Assembly: GCA_036342255.1 (NCBI GenBank)
Contig: JAZAUS010000002.1
Location: forward strand, 124,001 to 188,000
Reading direction: 5' to 3'
Source of the DNA: RUG11198 sp036342255
GTDB taxonomy: Bacteria > Bacillota_I > Bacilli_A > RF39 > UBA660
Length of the DNA stretch: 64,000 nt
The position numbers and the translations under genes were made by a program. Below the pieces are notes generated by a model. The model was not told the DNA's origin and searched no databases. It was given only the letters and a program-made list of their open reading frames with translations. Below, in pieces: positions 42,787 through 50,372 of this stretch. Every line of letters begins with the position of its first letter. The first letter of the stretch is position 1.

Positions 42787-43401
42787 ATGGCTAGATATAC
42801 AGGCCCAAATAACAAACAATCAAGAAGAGTTGGCTTTTCTGTTCTTGAGAGTGGTGTAGAATTTGCTAAAGGTAAAAAGAGAGTTTATGGTCCAGGACAA
42901 CATGGCGCTGACCGTAAGAGAAAACCTTCTAACTATTCTATACAGTTAAAAGAAAAACAAAAAGCTAGATTCATGTATCAAATTAGTGAAAAGCAATTTA
43001 AGAAATTAGTAATGGAATCAGGTAAGATGAAAGGTGTTCATGGTGAGAACTTACTATTCTTACTAGAAAGCAGACTTGATAATTTAGTATACCGTGCTGG
43101 ATTTGCTGCTACTAGAAGAGGATCAAGACAACTTGTTAATCATGGACATGTTACAGTTAATGGTAAGAAAGTTGATATCCCATCTTATAGATGTAAGATT
43201 GGTGATGTTATTAGCTTAAAAGAAGATGATAAGAATCTTAAAGTAGTTAATGAATCACTTGAGAAAGTTACAAGAAGAGTTGACTTTATTAAGTATGATG
43301 ATAAGAAGAAAGAAGCTACTTATGTTAGAAGACCTGAGAGAAATGAATTAAATGCTGAAATTAATGAAGCACTAATAGTTGAATTCTATAGTAGAGTATA
43401 A
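42787..43401 (+). CDS. rpsD: 30S ribosomal protein S4
   Basis: 204 residues, the normal length. N-terminus ARYTGPNNKQSRRVGFSVL without the four-Cys zinc site, so this is the zinc-independent (C-) form. The S4 RNA-binding domain is seen in LDNLVYRAGFAATRRGSRQLVNHGHVTVNGKKVDIPSY (in parts). It binds 16S rRNA early in 30S assembly and in Firmicutes also represses its own mRNA. It stands alone with its own promoter, leader and terminator, as in Bacillus. Confidence 0.98.
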   Translation: MARYTGPNNKQSRRVGFSVLESGVEFAKGKKRVYGPGQHGADRKRKPSNYSIQLKEKQKARFMYQISEKQFKKLVMESGKMKGVHGENLLFLLESRLDNLVYRAGFAATRRGSRQLVNHGHVTVNGKKVDIPSYRCKIGDVISLKEDDKNLKVVNESLEKVTRRVDFIKYDDKKKEATYVRRPERNELNAEINEALIVEFYSRV

Positions 43402-43422
43402 TTTAAAGTACTCTACTTTTTT
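43390..43422 (+). terminator. rpsD terminator
   Basis: AGTAGAGTA (43390-43398) pairs with TACTCTACT (43409-43417), followed by TTTTT. The 5' arm is within the last codons. Confidence 0.85.
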
Positions 43423-43429
43423 ATTGCAT

Positions 43430-43458
43430 AAAAAAATACCAATATAAATATTGGTATT
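43430..43458 (-). terminator. Terminator of the prepilin-VWA unit
   Basis: AATACCAATAT (43435-43445) and ATATTGGTATT (43448-43458) with a two-base loop and a T-run on the minus strand. Confidence 0.85.
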
Positions 43459-43460
43459 AA

Positions 43461-43907
43461 TTATTCTTTTATAAATTTGGCTAGTATTAAGACAATTATT
43501 GTTTGGACATATGGTACAACTACACAGACAGTTCCTACAATAATAATAAACACACCTATTAAGGATTGTCTTATTGCATCATTAAAACTCGATGCATGTA
43601 ATAGAGATTCAAAAACAAAAGGGATAATTGTATATAACAAAAATAATAATACAATTATAATAATTAATAAGGCAACTGCATATAAAACTCTCATTGTTTT
43701 ATTCTCTATTTTATTGCCTTTATTTATTATTTTTTTACTTATTACTGAACTTGGAAAACTAATACCAAAGGCAATTAAAGCAAAAATAAGATAACCAAGA
43801 TTTAAAGATGAATCTTTGTAAATAATACTTAGTATTATAAATGTTAATATGGCAATTATAAATCTTGATATCATATAATATTTATTTATTAATTTATCAT
43901 TTTTCAT
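43461..43907 (-). CDS. Four-helix membrane protein, unknown function
   Basis: 148 residues with four transmembrane helices (FIIAILTFIILSIIY, LGYLIFALIAFGISFPSSVI, VLYAVALLIIIIVLLFLLYTIIPF, LIGVFIIIVGTVCVVVPYVQTIIVLIL, given in parts). No catalytic motif or family is recognised. AGGAAG lies before ATG 43907. It follows the prepilin-VWA gene after 21 bases and precedes a strong terminator, so it shares that transcript and may help place or export that protein (inference). Confidence 0.6.
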   Translation of the reverse strand: MKNDKLINKYYMISRFIIAILTFIILSIIYKDSSLNLGYLIFALIAFGISFPSSVISKKIINKGNKIENKTMRVLYAVALLIIIIVLLFLLYTIIPFVFESLLHASSFNDAIRQSLIGVFIIIVGTVCVVVPYVQTIIVLILAKFIKE

Positions 43908-43928
43908 TTTATACTTCCTTTCTTCATA

Positions 43929-45485
43929 TTAATTTATATAAGACTTTAATTCTTTTTTGATGGAGATAGTTGGAGAGTTTTCTAGAGTTAATCTTTTGGT
44001 TTCATTATTATCTTTATCAAATAGAACTATATAATACTCTTCAAATAGTTTAGAGTTATATTCACATGTTTTTTTATCGTAGTCACATGTGAATAGACTA
44101 TCATCTATTTCATCTATATAGATAGTGTATTTATACTCTTTTTCTAATGTTTCTCCATTTTCATTTAATTCTATATTAATACTCATATTCTTCTCTTCTT
44201 CGCCATTTTGATTATATAGCTTGATAGCTTTATCAAAATTGGCGTTTATTTGGGCTTTTTTGGCTATTTGAGAGTTTACGTGTCTTTCTATACTGTTAGA
44301 TATATTATCGTATAAAGAGGCTATATTAGAAGAGTCTGAGCTATAATAGCAATAATTAATTCCATCTTTTTGATAATCTGAATTAGGACAAATAGAATTA
44401 TCTTTATCTATAGAGGGGATTGTTTTATATATGTCATTATATATATCATAGCCTATTACTATTAAATTTGCTTTTAAATCATTCTTTATTTTATCTGAAT
44501 ACTCTTTTAGGGCCTCTGGGCATTTGGGTCCATATGTATTACATCTTGGATCTTTTTTATAAGAAGCATATGGTTCTCCATCAGTTAGAAATATTACATA
44601 CTTTATGGTATCATCAGATGAGTCAATATTCTTCATTTTTTCATAAGCCATGTTTAGGGCACTTAGGATATTTGTACCTTTGCCAATTGGCTCAAAGTCA
44701 TTATCAGTTAGTTTTTGATGTAGAAAATCTCTACGCCAATTGGCGTCTTTTGAGAAGTTAATAAGGCCTATATAGGAATCATCTATTCTATCAATTAAGT
44801 TATTTGATAGTGTTTTAGAGGCTGCTACAGCATTAGTATATTTGTTTCCTGTCATACTAGATGAATTATCTAGGACTTCTAGTGTATATAGGGGTAATTT
44901 ATATGATATGGTTTCTTCGTTAATAAGGGCTGATAATTTTAATTTAAGAATATAACTATTCTTATTATTAGAATTGTTTTGGACGTTTGTTGTTACACTT
45001 ATTTTATTATTATCATCATCATTATTAATTATTAGCTCTGTGTCATTATTAATTTCATTTAATAAATCATAATATATACAATCTTCATCTTTTTTATAGT
45101 TCTTAATGAATTCATAATTGGCTATACCATTCTTTTCTTTTACTTTAACAACTGTATTTTCTTTTGTTAATTCTTTATTTAAGAATGATGTATTATGTTT
45201 ATAATATCCTTTATTAATTAAACTCATAATACTTATACAGCTATATCTTGTTTTGTCGTCTGAGTAATATGATAGATAGTCTTCTTTATCTTTATATTCA
45301 TTATAATATATATTAGTAGCATCAATTATATACTGAGTTTCTATTTTTTTTAGTTTTTCTTTACTTTCCTTTATATATATACTATAACTTGAAAAAATAA
45401 TTATTACTATAAATAGGCTTATTATTGCTAAAGAGGCTAATAATTCTATCATTGTATATCCTTTTAATTTTTTTCTTTTATTCAT
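43929..45485 (-). CDS. Prepilin-type N-terminus fused to a VWA domain
   Basis: 518 residues. The start MNKRKKLKGYTMIELLASL is a class III (type IV) prepilin signal: basic leader, Gly9 cleavage point, Glu at mature position 5, then a hydrophobic helix (AIISLFIVIIIFSSYSIYI). A VWA domain begins near residue 205: TLEVLDNSSSMTGNKY (MIDAS DxSxS), GKGTNILSALNMAY with the Thr, and VIFLTDGEPYA with the Asp, so the metal site looks complete. It carries several Cys in the VWA insert. It probably sits in a pseudopilus or membrane as an adhesin. No pilus ATPase, PilC or prepilin peptidase gene is in the window. Own promoter at 45512. Confidence 0.85.
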   Translation of the reverse strand: MNKRKKLKGYTMIELLASLAIISLFIVIIIFSSYSIYIKESKEKLKKIETQYIIDATNIYYNEYKDKEDYLSYYSDDKTRYSCISIMSLINKGYYKHNTSFLNKELTKENTVVKVKEKNGIANYEFIKNYKKDEDCIYYDLLNEINNDTELIINNDDDNNKISVTTNVQNNSNNKNSYILKLKLSALINEETISYKLPLYTLEVLDNSSSMTGNKYTNAVAASKTLSNNLIDRIDDSYIGLINFSKDANWRRDFLHQKLTDNDFEPIGKGTNILSALNMAYEKMKNIDSSDDTIKYVIFLTDGEPYASYKKDPRCNTYGPKCPEALKEYSDKIKNDLKANLIVIGYDIYNDIYKTIPSIDKDNSICPNSDYQKDGINYCYYSSDSSNIASLYDNISNSIERHVNSQIAKKAQINANFDKAIKLYNQNGEEEKNMSINIELNENGETLEKEYKYTIYIDEIDDSLFTCDYDKKTCEYNSKLFEEYYIVLFDKDNNETKRLTLENSPTISIKKELKSYIN

Positions 45486-45511
45486 TAATTTTCACCTACT
45501 ATATTATAAAT

Positions 45512-45540
45512 AGTATATCATTTGTTTTGTTTTTTGTAAA
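45512..45540 (-). promoter_or_regulatory. Promoter of the prepilin-VWA unit
   Basis: On the minus strand TTTACA (45540-45535), a 17-base spacer and TATACT (45517-45512), 26 bases before ATG 45485. Confidence 0.7.
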
Positions 45541-45544
45541 TTAT

Positions 45545-45576
45545 AAAAAAACAGTTCAAATTGAACTGTTTTTTTA
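45545..45576 (-). terminator. Terminator of the VirD4-like gene
   Basis: AAAAAACAGTTCAA (45546-45559) and TTGAACTGTTTTTT with almost no loop, overlapping the stop codon; T-run on the minus strand. It separates this gene from the prepilin-VWA gene. Confidence 0.8.
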
Positions 45577-47730
45577 ATCATCACTAAAGAAAGCATCAAA
45601 GAAATCATCATCATTAATTGCATTTTCTGGTGGTGAAATTTCTTGTGGTGGTGTCTCTGATGTTGATGATTCTTTATTAGTTTCATCTCCTATTACTTCT
45701 GCTGTTTCATTTTTATTTTCATCATCTTCATCATCTTCTTCTTCTTCTGCTTCTAATTCAGCAATTTTAGCATCTATTTTCTTAATTAATTCATCAGTAT
45801 CTATTGATGGGCTAGAAGCTGGTGCTGGTGATGAATTACCTTGTAATAATTCATTTATACTTCCACCAAATGGACTAGAATCTGCAAATGGATTACCCAT
45901 TGGTGATCCACCACCAAATAATCCTCCTGCACCTCCAAGAGGTCCTGCTCCAGCAAATGGATTACCCATTGGTGATGCTGAAGATGGTTCCATATCTTCA
46001 CTAGCCATCAGTTCTTCCATTTTCTTTTTCTTTTGTTCTTTTACAAATTCTTTAATATCAAATAATTGTACTTCCTTCTTTTCTCGAATTGGATAGTCTA
46101 ATTTTTCATAAGTTTTTCCCCAGGCTCCTGTGGCATTTAGTTTCCATTCAGGAGTAAACTTAGTTTTAAATGGCATCATACGTAATCTTAAATCAATTAC
46201 TTCAAATAGTTTCATTCTTTGTAAATCACTAACTGTTACAAGTGGTGTAGAGGATGTTTTTTCTTTTTCTTTAGATTTTACTTCTCCACACATTTTACTT
46301 ATTTCTTCAAGTGCTTGTAACTCATTACTAATCAAGTATCTAATATTACAGTTACCTTTTATTGTTTCAGCATTTTCTTTGCCATATACTTGAGTAAGTT
46401 GGGCAAAGTTCTGGATGATAAAAGTAAATCTTATATGTCTAGAACGAGCTGCTGTAACCATAGTTGTAACATCTTTTAATTGTGGCATGTTAGCAAACTC
46501 ATCTAGAATGAAGTTTGTTCTATAAGGTAGATGTCCACCAGCTTCTTGAGCTACATCTATTAATGTTTCATAACATTGTTTAATAAAGATAGTTGCTAAT
46601 GGGTGTAATGTTTTCTTTTCATCTTGGACGATCATGAAAACGGCTGTTTTCTTTCTACCTATATCTTTCATATCAAAGTCACTATAGGCTAACATTTCTG
46701 ATAGATTATCACGAGATGAAAATAGTTTAATTTTTTGTTTAAAGGTAGATAATACGCCACCTTTTGTTTCTTCTGGTGCAAATACTGTACCTGATGCATT
46801 TATATAGGCTGGTTTAGCTGGATCTTTACCATTAAAATACTCTTTAATATAGTTATTGTTTGGCCCGCCAAATCTATCCTCTCCTAGTGTTGACATCAAG
46901 TTAACACTATTAAGATTTATTTGTTCTTCTGTTGCATCTTCAAAAAGTCCTAAAGATAAGCCTGAGAAGTAATCAGCACTTGAATTAGTCCAGAATGGAT
47001 CATTGGCTTTTTCATCGGCCAATATATTTAGGGCTAAGTCATCTAATAACTCAATAGCTTTATCTTGATTATCTTCTTTATATAATTTATATGGTAGGTT
47101 CATTGGGTTCCATGCATTTCCTTTTTGAGGATCACGGAAATTTAGGATAACAATGTTATATCCTTTTTCTTTAAGCATACCTGCAGTACCTTCATATAAT
47201 TCACCTTTTGGATCTGTTAATACCATTGACTCCCCTGCTTTGGCTAGAATTCTAATCATTGGAAATACGACTATTTGGGTTTTACCTGATCCAGTAGCAC
47301 CAATAACTAAGTTATGTGCTTCTCCATCATCTACCCACATCTTCTTTCCATCACTTATAATAGGTATTCCAGCATGTTCAATTGTATCAGCAGAAGGATC
47401 TATTTCAAATAAACTTTTTTTCATTTCTTTTTCGCTACACCATCTAGAATAACCTTTATCCTTTTTCTGCAATGTAAATCCAAATCCTTTTTCTCTTTCA
47501 AATATATGAGAACTAACAGAGAAAAGAACACCAATTATTATTAGAAAAAATAAAACTAATGTTACTCCTATATATTTTGGTGTAAATGCTTCAAATGGCA
47601 ATAAACCAGATAATTTTCCTTTTGTAGATATTGAATGAACATTTAAAACGGCTATTGCACATATATATAATAATATGACGCAAAAAATACCAAATATTTT
47701 TACATCTTTTTCATCAACTCTAAATTTCAT
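45574..47730 (-). CDS. VirD4/TraG-type coupling ATPase (orphan)
   Basis: 718 residues. Two N-terminal transmembrane helices (IFGIFCVILLYICAIAVL; YIGVTLVLFFLIIIGVLF), then the ATPase: Walker A VIGATGSGKTQ (residues 142-152), VLTDPKGELYEGTAGMLKEKGYNIVILNFRDPQKGNAWNP region (in parts) and Walker B NFILDEFANMPQL with the following AARSRHIRFTFIIQNFAQL. These are the features of T4SS coupling proteins, which feed DNA or proteins into a secretion channel. The C-terminal ~130 residues are disordered: a Gly/Pro/Met-rich stretch, then acidic repeats. No relaxase, VirB4 or channel gene is in the window. Strong GGGAGG ribosome site. Confidence 0.93.
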   Translation of the reverse strand: MKFRVDEKDVKIFGIFCVILLYICAIAVLNVHSISTKGKLSGLLPFEAFTPKYIGVTLVLFFLIIIGVLFSVSSHIFEREKGFGFTLQKKDKGYSRWCSEKEMKKSLFEIDPSADTIEHAGIPIISDGKKMWVDDGEAHNLVIGATGSGKTQIVVFPMIRILAKAGESMVLTDPKGELYEGTAGMLKEKGYNIVILNFRDPQKGNAWNPMNLPYKLYKEDNQDKAIELLDDLALNILADEKANDPFWTNSSADYFSGLSLGLFEDATEEQINLNSVNLMSTLGEDRFGGPNNNYIKEYFNGKDPAKPAYINASGTVFAPEETKGGVLSTFKQKIKLFSSRDNLSEMLAYSDFDMKDIGRKKTAVFMIVQDEKKTLHPLATIFIKQCYETLIDVAQEAGGHLPYRTNFILDEFANMPQLKDVTTMVTAARSRHIRFTFIIQNFAQLTQVYGKENAETIKGNCNIRYLISNELQALEEISKMCGEVKSKEKEKTSSTPLVTVSDLQRMKLFEVIDLRLRMMPFKTKFTPEWKLNATGAWGKTYEKLDYPIREKKEVQLFDIKEFVKEQKKKKMEELMASEDMEPSSASPMGNPFAGAGPLGGAGGLFGGGSPMGNPFADSSPFGGSINELLQGNSSPAPASSPSIDTDELIKKIDAKIAELEAEEEEDDEDDENKNETAEVIGDETNKESSTSETPPQEISPPENAINDDDFFDAFFSDD

Positions 47731-47769
47731 AAAATCCTCCCTTTTTAATAAATCTCGAACTTCATTAGA

Positions 47770-47798
47770 ATTATATCATATATCGTGAAAACTATCAA
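47770..47798 (-). promoter_or_regulatory. Promoter of the VirD4-like gene
   Basis: On the minus strand TTGATA (47798-47793), a 17-base spacer and TATAAT (47775-47770), 39 bases before ATG 47730. Confidence 0.8.
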
Positions 47799-47870
47799 TT
47801 AATTTTTTATAGTTTTTGTTAATCTCTGGTTATAAAACAATTGATTTTAGGCTTTATTTAAAAATAGATG

Positions 47871-47899
47871 TTGTTTTTTAATGAGTTTTTTGCTATCAT
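47871..47899 (+). promoter_or_regulatory. Promoter of the PrsA-like gene
   Basis: TTGTTT (47871-47876), a 17-base spacer and TATCAT (47894-47899), 28 bases before ATG 47928; it excludes the longer reading that starts at 47868. Confidence 0.65.
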
Positions 47900-47927
47900 A
47901 GTAATGAGCTTTAGGAGGGAGGATATA

Positions 47928-49346
47928 ATGAGTAAAGATAATTTAGATAAGAATGATAACAAAAAGAAGACTACTAAAGGTGCTAAGAATAGTAAGAAAA
48001 CTGACACTAAGAAAAAGAATACTTCTACTAATAAGGCATCATCTAAAAGAGATATAGATACAAAAACTAAAGCTAAAAAAAATAATATAGAGGAAAAGAA
48101 AGAGAAAGATCTTGAGGCAGTGATGGTATTCGATGATGAATATGATGAAGATCTTGAAGAATTCTATGATGATGACGACGAAGTTGAAGTTGTAGAGGTT
48201 AAGAAAGAAGATAAGAAAAAAGAAGAAGAAAGAAAAAGGAAAGAAGAAGAAAAGAAAAAACAAAAGGAAGAAAGGGATAGAATCAAAAAAATTGAGAAGA
48301 TGGCTAAGAGAAATAATAAAGCTAAAAAAGAGTTTGATTTTAGTAAGTTGGATAATCCTGAATTATTCCATATTACTTTAGCATTTATTATTGGTGCTGC
48401 TCTTGCTACAATTGTTGCTTTTATTGTTTGGCCAGATCGTATAGCTACTCTTAAGAATGGTGAACAACCTATTGTTAAGGTGGCTGGAAAGACTTATACG
48501 GCTGATAACTTATATAAACGTATGAAAGATCATTATTCTGTTAGTCAGTTATTAGATCAAATTGATACTGATATATTGACAAAGAAATATCCAGAAACTG
48601 CTGAGATGAAAAAAGAAGTTGAGGCTACAGCAGAAAATTATATTAATATGTATAAGCAATATTATAATTATACAGAAGAACAATTTTTATCTGCTAATGG
48701 GTTTACTTCTAAAGATGATTATTTAGATTATTTGAGATTAGATAATAGAAGAAAAAAATATGAAGAAGATTATGTTAAGGATAATTTAAGTGATAAAGAA
48801 ATTGAAAAATACTATAAGGATAATGTTTATGGTGATATTAAGTGTGAACATGTACTAGTTGAAGTTGCTAGTGAGGAAGAGTCTTCTTCAAATGAAAAAT
48901 CTAATAAGTTAAAAGATGCTGATGCTAAGAAATTAGCTCAAGAAATAATTGATAAGATTAATGATGGAACTTCTTGGAAAGATATTCAAAAGAAATATAA
49001 AGATAAAGTTACATATGAAAATCTTGGATATCAATCTTGGGATTCAGATTTAGAGACATCTTTTAAAGATGCTTTAAAGAAAATGGATAATAAGAGTTAT
49101 TCTGATGAACCTGTTAAGACTTCTTATGGTTATCATGTTATTTATCGTGAAACACAAAAAGATACTCCTAGTTTGAAGAATACTAAGGATAAGATTATTG
49201 AAAAACTAGTTGATAGTAAAATTAAAGAAGATAATAATCTTTTATATAAAGCTTTGATTAGTCTTCGTAAAGACAAAAAGATTAAGTTCTCTGATACAGA
49301 TATGAAAGAGAAATATGATACTTATGTAAAACAATATAATAAATAA
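47928..49346 (+). CDS. Membrane-anchored PrsA-like parvulin foldase
   Basis: 472 residues from ATG 47928 behind AGGAGGGAGG. A long, highly charged cytoplasmic N-terminus (~145 residues, Lys/Thr-rich then Glu/Asp-rich, ending in a Lys/Glu coiled-coil stretch) precedes one transmembrane helix (ITLAFIIGAALATIVAFIVWP). The extracellular part has SurA/PrsA-type helices and a parvulin peptidyl-prolyl isomerase domain: IKCEHVLVEVAS, LGYQSWDSDLE, YSDEPVKTSYGYHVIYR. Classical PrsA is a lipoprotein; this one uses a membrane helix. It should help fold exported proteins such as the surface proteins encoded nearby. The cytoplasmic tail is an addition whose role is unknown. Confidence 0.88.
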   Translation: MSKDNLDKNDNKKKTTKGAKNSKKTDTKKKNTSTNKASSKRDIDTKTKAKKNNIEEKKEKDLEAVMVFDDEYDEDLEEFYDDDDEVEVVEVKKEDKKKEEERKRKEEEKKKQKEERDRIKKIEKMAKRNNKAKKEFDFSKLDNPELFHITLAFIIGAALATIVAFIVWPDRIATLKNGEQPIVKVAGKTYTADNLYKRMKDHYSVSQLLDQIDTDILTKKYPETAEMKKEVEATAENYINMYKQYYNYTEEQFLSANGFTSKDDYLDYLRLDNRRKKYEEDYVKDNLSDKEIEKYYKDNVYGDIKCEHVLVEVASEEESSSNEKSNKLKDADAKKLAQEIIDKINDGTSWKDIQKKYKDKVTYENLGYQSWDSDLETSFKDALKKMDNKSYSDEPVKTSYGYHVIYRETQKDTPSLKNTKDKIIEKLVDSKIKEDNNLLYKALISLRKDKKIKFSDTDMKEKYDTYVKQYNK

Positions 49347-49347
49347 T

Positions 49348-49382
49348 AAAAAAGGTCAATGATTAGAACATTGACCTTTTTT
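49348..49382. terminator. Bidirectional terminator after the PrsA-like gene
   Basis: AAAAAAGGTCAATG (49348-49361) and CATTGACCTTTTTT (49369-49382), perfect 14-base arms, with T-runs both ways; serves the hisS-argS unit on the minus strand too. Confidence 0.9.
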
Positions 49383-49389
49383 ATTATAC

Positions 49390-50355
49390 TTATTTCTTAG
49401 TTATTTTTTTATTGTTATATGTTAAAAATCTAATTATTTTATTTAATTCTCTTTCTGGTACTCTGGTGAAACGAAATATTAGTTTGTTTTTATTATATAT
49501 TTTTATATTATACATTATTAAAGCATCACTAGCACTTCTTTTGTATTTTATTTCATCTAAATCATTATAAGATAATTCTTTTGTTATAAATAATTTTCTA
49601 TATTTAATGGTATTAAGATCCATATACAAATATTTTCTTATTTCATAAAAACCATATAAAATTGGAATTAATGATGGTAAAAATGAAGAGATAAATTTTA
49701 ATATATTTCTATCTACTAAATATTCTTCATAGCCAAGTACTATTAAGAAAAGACATAATATACCAATTAAAAATCCTATTATGGCTAAAGGGGGAATACC
49801 TTTAACTTCAACTTTTTCTTTAGAAACTATAGGCTTTTTTCCATATTTTTCTAGTGTTTTTAATAGTTTATTATAGTTATCACTTAATTGGTCTATTGTT
49901 ATTTTTTTGTTATTTCCATAGATTATTATTATTCCTTTTCCTAAAGGGTCAAAATCAATCTTGTTTATATCATTAATCTTAATATTTATACATTTTCTAA
50001 ATAATCTATGAACTTCTAAGTTATCATCATTAACTACTATTCTCCATGAGAAGGCTATAATAAAATAAAAGACACCTATACTTAGGATAAATAGTGGTAT
50101 TATAAAATAATCTGATGTTACAGGTTTGTTTTCTATTAAAAAGATGATACTAAATATTATGAATACAAATAAGGCTAGACCAACAAACATATATCCAAGA
50201 ACTTTGATTGCATCAGGACTTTTTAAAATATAATTATTATCATCTTTTTCATTACTATATTTTTTGTCATCTTTTGTATGTAGATTATTTAATACTAATG
50301 TTAATATACTTAATGTTAAAGCATATACTATGCCTTTAATCACTGTGCTAGTCAT
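49390..50355 (-). CDS. Membrane protein with two PH-like domains
   Basis: 321 residues. Helices at about 5-25, 50-75 and 85-105, then a soluble domain (VVNDDNLEVHRLFRKCINIKINDINKIDFDP, in parts), a further pair of helices (PPLAIIGFLIGILCLFLIVLGY and a shorter one) and a second similar domain (YLYMDLNTIKYRKLFITKELSYNDLDEI, in parts). The 'r.lf...ikynDI..i' pattern in both halves looks like bacterial PH domains, as in DUF6560-type proteins. Function unknown. It follows argS by 17 bases and so shares the hisS-argS transcript, with AAGGAG before ATG 50355. Confidence 0.6.
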   Translation of the reverse strand: MTSTVIKGIVYALTLSILTLVLNNLHTKDDKKYSNEKDDNNYILKSPDAIKVLGYMFVGLALFVFIIFSIIFLIENKPVTSDYFIIPLFILSIGVFYFIIAFSWRIVVNDDNLEVHRLFRKCINIKINDINKIDFDPLGKGIIIIYGNNKKITIDQLSDNYNKLLKTLEKYGKKPIVSKEKVEVKGIPPLAIIGFLIGILCLFLIVLGYEEYLVDRNILKFISSFLPSLIPILYGFYEIRKYLYMDLNTIKYRKLFITKELSYNDLDEIKYKRSASDALIMYNIKIYNKNKLIFRFTRVPERELNKIIRFLTYNNKKITKK

Positions 50356-50372
50356 ATAATTACTCCTTTTTA

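Noticed and set aside
45504..45686. 60-residue His/Lys-rich frame on the minus strand
   Set aside because: It is an out-of-frame shadow of the acidic tail of the VirD4-like gene and crosses its terminator.
47868..47927. Longer start of the PrsA-like protein at 47868
   Set aside because: AGGAGGGAGG directly precedes ATG 47928 and the promoter boxes at 47871-47899 overlap the proposed extension.
48039..48263. Phe-rich frame antisense to the PrsA-like gene
   Set aside because: A complement of the Lys/Glu-rich coding stretch without a ribosome site.
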